From contig CALCQT010000249.1 of the NCBI GenBank assembly GCA_937894825.1, positions 1 through 10,638 of the forward strand: DNA of 10,638 bases, in the 5' to 3' direction. Under the pieces are notes generated by a model that searched no databases, had not been told where the DNA came from, and worked only from the letters and a program-made list of their open reading frames with translations. The DNA is from an uncultured Anaerolineaceae bacterium. GTDB taxonomy: Bacteria; Chloroflexota; Anaerolineae; Anaerolineales; Anaerolineaceae. Numbering within the stretch: the stretch's first letter is position 1; each line of letters begins with the position of its first letter. The position numbers and the translations under genes were made by a program. This document shows positions 1 to 6,661 of this stretch, in pieces.

Positions 1-211
1 ACGATACATAGAACAGCGTGTCTTTGGTAAAAATGGTTATATAGTTTTTCAGCCCTACAAAAATTGGCGAGCCGGTGATGTTGTAGTCGGTAAAGGAATA
101 ATATAACGAGGCTCCCAAGGGATACAACTGGAATATCAAGAATCCCAGTATCCAGGGCAGGATATACAAATACCCCATATTGCCTCGTTTTGTGTATTTG
201 ATTTCTTTCAT
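1..211 (-). CDS. Carbohydrate ABC transporter permease, MalF/UgpA type (N-terminal part, runs off the left edge)
   Basis: Inner-membrane subunit of a sugar ABC importer; only the first 70 or so residues are present. The translation starts MKEIKYTKRGNMGYLYILPW and continues with a hydrophobic first membrane helix, then SLYYSFTDYNITG and FVGLKNYITIF. The pattern 'LPW..GF..F..YP...S.YYSFTDY' followed by 'F.GL.NY' is typical of the N-terminus of MalF/UgpA/LacF-type permeases. I chose the ATG at 211 because GAGGT (complement of 221-225) lies 9 nt upstream; an in-frame ATG at 229 would add six residues and has no good ribosome binding site. It follows the sugar-binding protein gene, separated by 85 bp with a strong hairpin. 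The second permease is expected beyond the edge. Confidence 0.9.
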   Translation of the reverse strand, partial: MKEIKYTKRGNMGYLYILPWILGFLIFQLYPLGASLYYSFTDYNITGSPIFVGLKNYITIFTKDTLFYVS

Positions 212-245
212 TTGCAATAAACCTCGCATGAGCGTTATAGAAAAT

Positions 246-278
246 GAACCCGGCCAGGGTATCACCCTGGCCGGGTTC
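246..278 (-). terminator. Strong stem-loop between binding-protein and permease genes (attenuator / 3' stabiliser)
   Basis: A perfect 15-bp GC-rich inverted repeat, GAACCCGGCCAGGGT (246-260) with ACCCTGGCCGGGTTC (264-278), around a 3-nt loop. On the minus strand the stem is followed by ATTTTC, a short and weak T run. It sits 18 nt after the binding-protein stop and 34 nt before the permease start. Hairpins here commonly cause partial termination or protect the upstream mRNA, giving more binding protein than permease; that role is inferred. Confidence 0.8.
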
Positions 279-296
279 AGGTGTTTCACTTACGTG

Positions 297-1625
297 TCAG
301 TTTACCTCATCTATTTTTGCCTGCACATCCGTGAGGAACTTATCGGCTGCCTGTTCAGGGGTCAGATTGCCATAAACCACCTGTTCACAGATATCTTTGG
401 CGATATCGCTGACTTCACTGTTGAACTCAATCAACGGCACCGGGGCAGCGGGGGCCGCTTCAGCCCAGGCGAGCATTTGAGAGATTTCCGGATCAATGGT
501 GCCGGCGTCTTCCAATGCCTTGAATGCCTGACTGTTGTTCGGCACTGAACGCTGGGTTCCCAGGAGCAGGGCTGCGTCCGGATCGCTTAAGAGCCAATTG
601 GCAAAATGCGTGGCGACCTCAAGGTTTTTCGAACGGGCACTGACGCCCAGGCCCATGCCGGCGACGAGCCGGATTTCCTCATTGTCACCGTCTTTCCCAA
701 AAGGCGGCTGACCGACGGCAAATTGACCTTCGGGGAGGGAAGCTTTATATTTCCCAACGGTTGCGGTCCAGTCAACGGTAAAACCAATCTCGCCGTTGAT
801 CCATTTCGGGTTTTGTTCCATCTGGCCTGTGAAGAGGCTGGCTTCGCCCAAAGGCTGCGCTGCACCGCTGGTGAAGAGTTTCTGCAAAACGTCAAAGGCA
901 ACGGTCAGTTCTTCTTTGGTGGCAACGATTTTTCCGTTGTCGTCTGCCCAATAATGGCCATATTTTGAATATACGTACGCATTGAGAATGAAGGGGCTAA
1001 TTCCACCGGTAGTCGTGCCGGATTCGATTGCGAAGAGATAGTCATTCGGGTTTTCCGCGTTGATTTTTCCGCCCGCTTCGATCATGTCTTCCCATGTCCA
1101 AACCGTGTCCACCGATAAGCCATGCTTGTCGAAGAACACCTTGTTGATCATGGTACCGAATCCGCTGCTGTTCATAGGCAGACCGATCACTTTGCCGTTT
1201 ACGGTCATAAAGTTGTCAATTGACGATTGATTGAACAGGGAGAGATCTACCAGCGGGGTTTCCGCCATGTTCACAAATAAATCTTCCTGCCCTTCCCATT
1301 CCGGATTCCAGTAATAATCCAACTGCATCAGGTCCGGCTCCGTGCCGCCCGCGAGCTGGGTCATCAGTTTCTGCTGGTAACCGTCGTATCCCTGATATTC
1401 ACCTTCAATGGTGATGTTCGGGTACAGTTCGGTGTACAAATCTATGGCGGCCAGCGTCGCTTCGTGACGGGCGTCCGAACCCCACCAGGCGAACCGGAGC
1501 GTTACATTCCCCGCGTCGGCGGGTGAAAATGTTTGGGTGTCCGATTGCGATACGCCTGAAAAGCCGGACAGGACAGTTACCAGAAGCAATGTAACGAATA
1601 CTACACTAAAGATTCTTTTTTTCAT
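297..1625 (-). CDS. Extracellular sugar-binding protein of an ABC importer (SBP family 1), lipobox cysteine replaced by Phe
   Basis: Captures a sugar outside the cell and delivers it to the adjacent permease. The protein has 442 residues, normal for family 1 solute-binding proteins. It has a basic start (MKKR), a hydrophobic core (residues 5-19), a mature start with VTLRFAWWGSDARHEATLAAI, then GGTEPDLMQLDYYW (about 93-106), VNGKVIGLPMNSSGFG and WTWEDMIEAG, all typical of MalE/UgpB-like proteins. The start at 1625 has a clear AAGGAG (complement of 1631-1636) 5 nt upstream. Oddity: at residues 19-22 the sequence is LSGF, where a lipoprotein would read LSGC. The codon is TTT, one base from TGT, and there is no other cysteine near the N-terminus. 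The protein may therefore be released by signal peptidase I or stay tethered by its signal helix. Substrate unknown. Confidence 0.93.
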   Translation of the reverse strand: MKKRIFSVVFVTLLLVTVLSGFSGVSQSDTQTFSPADAGNVTLRFAWWGSDARHEATLAAIDLYTELYPNITIEGEYQGYDGYQQKLMTQLAGGTEPDLMQLDYYWNPEWEGQEDLFVNMAETPLVDLSLFNQSSIDNFMTVNGKVIGLPMNSSGFGTMINKVFFDKHGLSVDTVWTWEDMIEAGGKINAENPNDYLFAIESGTTTGGISPFILNAYVYSKYGHYWADDNGKIVATKEELTVAFDVLQKLFTSGAAQPLGEASLFTGQMEQNPKWINGEIGFTVDWTATVGKYKASLPEGQFAVGQPPFGKDGDNEEIRLVAGMGLGVSARSKNLEVATHFANWLLSDPDAALLLGTQRSVPNNSQAFKALEDAGTIDPEISQMLAWAEAAPAAPVPLIEFNSEVSDIAKDICEQVVYGNLTPEQAADKFLTDVQAKIDEVN

Positions 1626-1833
1626 ACTTTCTCCTTATAATGAATTAGGATTTGACGCGTATCCTGTTTGTGTAAATCATTTTAGAGTCTAATGTGCAAT
1701 ATTGATAGGTAGCTTCGTTGCTGTTTCTTATCTTTGTATGTCTGTATTTATCGCAATCCAATCATTTTATGTCAATCACAATCATTATTTGATAAGGGTG
1801 TCAAAAGGACAGTTTGAAAGAATATCAAATAAA
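1626..1833. other. Leader region upstream of the binding-protein gene, no gene seen
   Basis: About 208 bp of AT-rich sequence between the binding-protein start and the structured repeat. I see no credible coding sequence; an open frame starting at 1702 runs into the repeat element and resembles nothing. I looked for a minus-strand promoter and found only weak candidates: a TAAAAT-like -10 around 1675-1690 lacks a good -35. A promoter may lie here or further upstream, or the gene may be read from the esterase operon. Confidence 0.5.
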
Positions 1834-2099
1834 TGTGTCATCTCGACCCTCGATGATGTCCTTGGTACCATAAAGGGCACCTTGGGTGACCTGTTGGTAT
1901 TCAAGGACATCATCGAGGCGGAGAGATCCTCAAAGATCAGTACGGGTCTGAAATTCTCCAGGTCAAAATTCTTAGTAAAAAAAGTGGATTTTTTCAGGTA
2001 ACCTTCCTCTGGACGATATCAGACCCCTACTGAATTTTGAGGGTCTCTCCACCTCGAAAACGGCTGGAGAACGCCGTTTTCGAGAGTCGAGATGACACA
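1834..2099. repeat. Cloverleaf-folding repeat element with 14-bp terminal inverted repeats (MITE-like or structured RNA)
   Basis: The ends are perfect inverted repeats: TGTGTCATCTCGAC (1834-1847) and GTCGAGATGACACA (2086-2099). Inside are three consecutive hairpins. H1 (1848-1918) has a perfect 17-bp stem, CCTCGATGATGTCCTTG with 1902-1918, plus further pairing inside. H2 (1920-2050) has 32-nt arms (1920-1951 with 2019-2050) with two mismatches and two G-T pairs. H3 (2053-2084) has a perfect 12-bp stem, CTCGAAAACGGC with GCCGTTTTCGAG, and an 8-nt loop. Only 1919, 2051-2052 and 2085 are unpaired at the junction, so the whole folds as a four-way cloverleaf. No target-site duplication or transposase is visible. 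From memory, the blocks TGTCATCTCGAC and GGAGAGATC recur in interspersed repeats of gut Clostridia; I could not search. Confidence 0.85.
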
Positions 2100-2101
2100 C
2101 C

Positions 2102-2142
2102 TGTTGTAATTTTTGTGCGCATTGCGCACAAAAATTACAACA
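2102..2142. repeat. Perfect 19-bp hairpin beside the cloverleaf repeat
   Basis: TGTTGTAATTTTTGTGCGC (2102-2120) pairs completely with 2124-2142 around the loop ATT. The tip is GC-rich and the base AT-rich. No T run follows on the minus strand and only TTT on the plus strand, so it is not a textbook intrinsic terminator. It lies about 120 bp after the esterase stop and two bases beyond the cloverleaf element. It could be a separate palindromic repeat, a bidirectional mRNA 3' end, or an extra domain of the same structured element. Confidence 0.85.
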
Positions 2143-2261
2143 TTTCCGAAATTGGGATTTTCTACTTTTGACATCCGCATCATTATTTGTTCTGCATGAA
2201 AAAGAAATGCAAAAAACGAAAATCAGATAAAGCAGCTTTTGGAAAAAAATTAGTAAATGAT

Positions 2262-2900
2262 TCAGATAGAGCCAATCGCTTGAAGCCACCATATCGCCAG
2301 GTGGGCATGTCCAATATTTGTGGGATGGACGCCATCCTCTGACAATTTTTCCGCTGTATATCCGCTATGCATGACATTTTCGAACAGGTTTCCGGTCGGG
2401 ATGAAAATAGTATTCATCTCCAGCGCCAGTTTTTGTACAATTTCAACTTTCGGGGCAAGATCATCCCAGTAGGACTTTTTTGCGGGATCTGTAGAAAAAA
2501 GAAAAGGCGCCATTATCAGGATTGCGGCATTCGGAAAGTCTGAGCGGATGCGGCTGAGTAAATCACGGTATTGGGTTTCGAACTCGGCTTCGGTCACAAT
2601 CAACCCCCTGTCGAATCTGCGCCAGGTGTCATTGATGCCGATCAAAAGCGATACGAAGTCCGGCTGAACGGGCCGAACGTCCGCCCCATATCGCTCCAAT
2701 AAATCACACAATCGGTTACCCCCGACGCCTTTGTTGATGAAACGGATATTGCTGTCAGGATATAACGCCGTATAAATTTTTGCTGCTTTTTCCGCGTATC
2801 CCCTGCCTAAATCATTGGGATTTTCCCGGTCTCTTGTGGCATCCGTGATGCTGTCTCCGTAAAAAAGTACCGTTGCACGCTGTTTAAAAAATTCTTTCAT
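2262..2900 (-). CDS. Cytoplasmic SGNH/GDSL-family esterase (probable carbohydrate deacetylase)
   Basis: A 212-residue hydrolase of the SGNH/GDSL superfamily, close in style to rhamnogalacturonan or xylan acetylesterases. All four blocks are visible: GDSIT with the nucleophile Ser17; GVGGN at 58-62 (oxyanion-hole Gly); GIND with Asn90; and DGVHP with Asp189 and His192 completing the triad. There is no signal peptide, so it should act in the cytoplasm, probably removing acetyl or similar groups from sugars after import. The start at 2900 is set by GGAGG 9 nt upstream. It overlaps the end of the histidine kinase gene by 17 nt, so the two are probably translationally coupled. Substrate is inferred from context only. 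Confidence 0.9.
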   Translation of the reverse strand: MKEFFKQRATVLFYGDSITDATRDRENPNDLGRGYAEKAAKIYTALYPDSNIRFINKGVGGNRLCDLLERYGADVRPVQPDFVSLLIGINDTWRRFDRGLIVTEAEFETQYRDLLSRIRSDFPNAAILIMAPFLFSTDPAKKSYWDDLAPKVEIVQKLALEMNTIFIPTGNLFENVMHSGYTAEKLSEDGVHPTNIGHAHLAIWWLQAIGSI

Positions 2901-4650
2901 TCGTTATTTCCTCCGAGGATCCTTTGTTCTCAAATGGTATTGAAAAACTGATACATGTTTTATGGTTTGGCCTGCTGATGATTTTCAGTGCCGACGAATC
3001 GCCGTAGGTTAGCACTAAACGCTTATTCAGGTTGAATAAACCAATACTCATCACAGGAGAATCTTCCTGCAGCATCCTGGCCTGTATTTCGGCCAGACGT
3101 GTTTCTGAAAACCCGGTGCCGTTGTCTATCACAGAAAAACATGCCATCCCTTTCATTTCTGCAATTTCGATTTGTATTTCCCCCGAATGCATGTTCTGCA
3201 AGCCATGGGTTATGCTGTTCTCCACCAGCGGCTGGAGCAAAAATTTGATGCACTTCACTGCCTCCGTATCAATGTCGATGTCCCAAAAGACATGGAAGGA
3301 GTTGTCGAAGCGCATTTGCTGAATTTTCAGATACTTCTCCGTATTATCTATTTCTTCTTGCAGCGTCACGAACCGGTCCGAATTAACCAGTGCATAGTGC
3401 AGCACGCCCGTCAGCAGGTCAATCATTTGACTGGCGCCGTTCTGTTCTCCGGTCAATTTCACTGTCTTCCAGAAGATGTTTTTCAAGGTGTTGAACAGGA
3501 AATGGGGGTTGAGCTGCGATTGCAGAAATGAAAAATACATTGCTTCCAGGCGATATTTTTTCTCGACCAATTGCATATTCAAGGCGGATTTTTCCAGAGA
3601 ACCCTTGACGATACTTTGCGTGATATACCCATATACATCGGAGGATGGCTTTATGTCCGGCAGGGGTTTGCCCGCCTCCGCCGCGTCAACAAGCTGCAGT
3701 ATCGCATTGATGTCTCGGGTATTTCGTCGGGTAACGATGAACGCGATTCCCCCGCCTAAAAAAAGCGCCGCAATGATTGCTATGATTACCAAACGAAAGA
3801 TATCGCTTGACTGCTGATATGAAGCGGTGTGCGGGACCAGCGATAAATACGTGACCCCATAGGCCGTATTGTCTTCTCTCGCGACGAAAAAGTCATTTTC
3901 TAAATCCTCAATCCCAATAAAGTTATGCGCCGAAAAATCTTTGGACAATCCTGTCCCGCTGAGGATTTCACCGGAATCATTGATAAGTAAAATCGTTTGG
4001 CCGGGATAGGATAGATACTCTGAATAAAACGAATTCAGATAATCCAGCCGGATGTTCAGAACCAATACTCCGACGGGATTCCTCTTGTCCGACGTGTAAA
4101 TGCGTTTAAAAACGCTGAGGACGTCAGTCAAATAGACGGTTAATGCATAGGAACCGATCCTTCTGAGCTCCAACCATTGCTTCAGTTCAAGCGGTTGGGT
4201 ACGGGCATGCTCCAGCCATTCCGTGTCTCGAAAATTGGACTTATTGGCGAGCCCGACAAAAGAAGCAAAAAAATTGTCGTTGACATTGTTCAGGTAGATA
4301 TAGAGGGAATGCATATAGGATTTCGAATTTACGTTTGAATCCACAAATGATTTAATCATATAGGACACATCCATATACTCTTTTTCCGTATATCCGTTTT
4401 TCAGAAGAGCCTCAAGGCGCAGCATCACATGCGGTGTGATGCTGTAGTTAAGGCTTTGGGCGTCGGCCTCGCTGAACATCAGCTCCGTGCTCTCCCGGAT
4501 GCGGGAAACAGTCTGGCGGTTGAGTTCGGCAATCGATTTTCGCGTGCTGGAATTAATTACGTAGACAGCCATCCAGCCCAACAGAACAACTACCAGGATC
4601 ACCGGCAGCGTTACGAGAAGGAAATTTCTCAGGAAAAAACGCTGCTTCAT
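2884..4650 (-). CDS. Membrane sensor histidine kinase, YesM/LytS type (His_kinase + HATPase_c)
   Basis: A 588-residue sensor kinase. Membrane helix 1 is at about residues 9-32, an extracellular sensor region at about 34-284 (probably Cache-like), helix 2 at about 286-307, and then a HAMP-like linker. The kinase domain is of the PF06580 type: LQSQLNPHFLFNTLKNI places the phospho-accepting His at 383. The ATP-binding part has LLQPLVENSITHGL (471-484, N box), DNGTGF (509-514) and IGLFNLNKRL (536-545). This family typically senses carbohydrates or cell-wall cues and phosphorylates a YesN-type regulator, and exactly such a gene precedes it with an ATGA overlap (4647-4650). It ends 17 nt inside the esterase gene. 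It probably controls the sugar transporter downstream; the ligand is unknown. Confidence 0.95.
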   Translation of the reverse strand: MKQRFFLRNFLLVTLPVILVVVLLGWMAVYVINSSTRKSIAELNRQTVSRIRESTELMFSEADAQSLNYSITPHVMLRLEALLKNGYTEKEYMDVSYMIKSFVDSNVNSKSYMHSLYIYLNNVNDNFFASFVGLANKSNFRDTEWLEHARTQPLELKQWLELRRIGSYALTVYLTDVLSVFKRIYTSDKRNPVGVLVLNIRLDYLNSFYSEYLSYPGQTILLINDSGEILSGTGLSKDFSAHNFIGIEDLENDFFVAREDNTAYGVTYLSLVPHTASYQQSSDIFRLVIIAIIAALFLGGGIAFIVTRRNTRDINAILQLVDAAEAGKPLPDIKPSSDVYGYITQSIVKGSLEKSALNMQLVEKKYRLEAMYFSFLQSQLNPHFLFNTLKNIFWKTVKLTGEQNGASQMIDLLTGVLHYALVNSDRFVTLQEEIDNTEKYLKIQQMRFDNSFHVFWDIDIDTEAVKCIKFLLQPLVENSITHGLQNMHSGEIQIEIAEMKGMACFSVIDNGTGFSETRLAEIQARMLQEDSPVMSIGLFNLNKRLVLTYGDSSALKIISRPNHKTCISFSIPFENKGSSEEITNERIF

Positions 4651-5420
4651 TGCGAGGTCTCAGTGTCGTCAGGATCGGCCCGTCCCAATGTTTTAAGGCG
4701 GAATTCACGGGGAGAAATTCCATAATGTTTTTTGAATGAGCGGGTAAAGTTGACCGGGTTTGCATACCCCAGCATTGAGCTGACGTCGTAGATTTTATAT
4801 TGCAATCCGGACAGGAGTTTGGCCGCTAATTCCATTTTGCAGACAGCGGCATAATCCGAAAAATTGCTCTTTGTTTTCTGCTTGAAGTATCGACTTACAT
4901 AGGATGGGCTCATATATACCCTTGCGGCGGCGGCTTCCAAATTGGCGCTGGAAGGGTTTTCCCGGATATATTCCTTTATCTCATTGATGATTCTGTCTGT
5001 CTCAGCGTCTTTGTCTGTTTCAGGAACAAAACTATCTGCGTCGAGTTGTTCCTTTATGCGTTGAAATATTTGTAAAAGCTCGTCATAGTCCGTCGATTTC
5101 AGTATATAGTCGGTGCATTTGTACTTTAGCGCTTGTCTGGCGTATTCAAATTCATTGTGAGCGCTGAACAGGATGATCAGCGGCTGTGGGGTCAGCGTCA
5201 TCGTTGACAGTTCTCTGGCCAGGTCTATCCCGGTCATGCCCGGCATAATCACATCACTGATAACTACGTCAACCGGATTCCGGCGGAGGTATTCAAGCGC
5301 CGCCCCGGCATCAGTGAATTGCCCCGCAACCGAAAAACCCAAATTTGCCCAGGGGAAAAACTGGGCAAATCCGGTACTGATTTCTTTTTCGTCATCAATA
5401 ATAATAATTCGATAAGCCAT
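4647..5420 (-). CDS. Response regulator, YesN type (receiver + AraC DNA-binding domain)
   Basis: Cytoplasmic transcription factor of 257 residues and partner of the kinase encoded next. The receiver domain (about 4-120) has the acidic pair Asp9-Asp10, the phospho-acceptor Asp56 in VVISDVIMPGMTG, Ser86 in the conserved Thr/Ser position (LFSAHNE) and Lys108 (DYILKS). The C-terminal AraC/XylS helix-turn-helix domain covers about 145-245, with LEAAAARVYMSPSYVSRYFK and the second helix-turn-helix DVSSMLGYANPVNFTRSFKK ending in YGISPREFR. The start at 5420 is preceded by AAGGTG at suitable spacing. Its stop overlaps the kinase start (ATGA). It probably activates this locus when phosphorylated. Confidence 0.95.
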   Translation of the reverse strand: MAYRIIIIDDEKEISTGFAQFFPWANLGFSVAGQFTDAGAALEYLRRNPVDVVISDVIMPGMTGIDLARELSTMTLTPQPLIILFSAHNEFEYARQALKYKCTDYILKSTDYDELLQIFQRIKEQLDADSFVPETDKDAETDRIINEIKEYIRENPSSANLEAAAARVYMSPSYVSRYFKQKTKSNFSDYAAVCKMELAAKLLSGLQYKIYDVSSMLGYANPVNFTRSFKKHYGISPREFRLKTLGRADPDDTETSQ

Positions 5421-5500
5421 GCCGCACCTTGCTCATTCTCAGCCATATCTCTATTATGCAGTAGCAGCTTATGGTTTACGGGCAGTAATAAAGAGCGTTT

Positions 5501-6577
5501 TCATGGATAAATTATTCTGGCGCTTTGCTGTGCTTTCAGACATAGCTCGGCTGCTTTGAATGCATGTTTTTGCGTCATCGCATTTTCGGTCCGATGGATA
5601 CAATCCAAGATCAATTGACCGAAGAAGGGGAATCCGACTTTCCCGGACAGTTCAAAATGCTGCTCTCCGTCATTGTTCACCAAAAAGAGGTGATCACCGG
5701 CCTTGTCCGCGGCGACGTTTACATATTTTCGCAGCTCAATGGTGCCTCCCGTTCCGAGGATCATGGTGCGGCCATCGCCCCAGGTTGACAGTCCGTCCGG
5801 TGTATACCAGTCTACCCGAAAATACTGTGTGGCGCCATTATTTCCGACCAGCATGGCATCACCAAAATCTTCGAGTTCGGGATATTGGGGGTGGCTGTAA
5901 TTGGCTACCTGACTTGCGACGATTTCCGCATCTTCAACATCGGCATAGTACAGAAATTGTTCGATTTGGTGGCTGCCTATGTCGCACAGGATGCCGCCAT
6001 ATTTATCCTTCTGAAAAAACCAATCGCTTCTGGTTTTCGCGTTGAGCCTGTGCGGCCCGAGCCCTAATACCTGTAAGACCCGTCCGATCGCTCCTTCTTT
6101 AATCAGCTGCCCGGCGTATACGGCGCATTCCACATGCAGCCGCTCGCTGTAATATACCATGTACTTTTGGTTTGTTTCGCGGACCGTCAGTTTTGCTTTT
6201 TCCAATTGTTCCAGTGTTGTAAACGGCGCCTTATCGGTGAAGTAATCTTTCCCTGCTTCCATCACACGAATTCCCAGTGCGCAGCGTTCACTGGGTACTG
6301 CCGCCGCGGCGACCAGTTGAATGGCCGGATCCGTCAGAATTGCATCAAGATTCTCCGCGATCTGAGCCTGTGGGAATTGCTTCCTGAAAGATTCAACCTT
6401 ATTGGGATCAGGGTCATAAACCCATTTCAGTGTGGCGCCTGCCTCAACCAACCCATTGCACATGCCATAAATGTGTCCGTGATCAAGGGCTGTGGCTGCG
6501 ATATGGAATTCACCGGTTTCGACAACCTGAGCAGGCTTTCCCTTCGGCGCATAATTCATTCCGTCTGATTTGTTCAT
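5501..6577 (-). CDS. Gfo/Idh/MocA-family oxidoreductase with altered nucleotide-binding and EKP motifs
   Basis: A 358-residue protein of the NAD(P)-dependent sugar/cyclitol dehydrogenase family. Residues 24-140 form the Rossmann half and the rest the substrate half. It departs from the norm: in place of the glycine-rich GxGxxG loop it has ALDHGHIYGMCNGL (30-43), and in place of the EKP motif it has DKAP (115-118), although the catalytic Lys116 remains. The second motif is near normal, GGILCDIGSHQIEQF (194-208), with His203. About 20 extra residues precede the Rossmann fold. The start at 6577 has GGAGGAG 7 nt upstream, which supports the long N-terminus. It is 84 bp behind the other oxidoreductase and 80 bp ahead of the response regulator, probably in one operon. 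Substrate and cofactor are not predictable. Confidence 0.9.
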   Translation of the reverse strand: MNKSDGMNYAPKGKPAQVVETGEFHIAATALDHGHIYGMCNGLVEAGATLKWVYDPDPNKVESFRKQFPQAQIAENLDAILTDPAIQLVAAAAVPSERCALGIRVMEAGKDYFTDKAPFTTLEQLEKAKLTVRETNQKYMVYYSERLHVECAVYAGQLIKEGAIGRVLQVLGLGPHRLNAKTRSDWFFQKDKYGGILCDIGSHQIEQFLYYADVEDAEIVASQVANYSHPQYPELEDFGDAMLVGNNGATQYFRVDWYTPDGLSTWGDGRTMILGTGGTIELRKYVNVAADKAGDHLFLVNNDGEQHFELSGKVGFPFFGQLILDCIHRTENAMTQKHAFKAAELCLKAQQSARIIYP

Positions 6578-6661
6578 GATGTAGCTCCTCCATAGAATAC
6601 CATTGATTTATAGATTTCTTTTTTCATTTCTACTGTTCGTCGCGGAGGCGCCGGTATCTGC

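Noticed and set aside
1702..2001. Plus-strand open frame of 99 codons between the sugar genes
   Set aside because: It has no ribosome binding site, its second half is made of the hairpin arms of the repeat element, and the translation resembles no protein family.
1834..2142. CRISPR array or intrinsic terminator cluster
   Set aside because: No regularly spaced direct repeats are present; the repeats are inverted and nested, and neither main hairpin is followed by a proper T run.
2168..2173. Perfect TTGACA on the plus strand beyond the 19-bp hairpin
   Set aside because: No -10-like hexamer follows at 16-18 bp (around 2190-2197 the sequence is TTCTGCAT), and it would drive transcription only into the 3' end of the esterase gene on the wrong strand.
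5421..5500. Separate promoter for the two-component operon
   Set aside because: A CATAAT preceded by TG on the minus strand could be a -10, but no -35 is recognisable, so the evidence does not support a promoter call.
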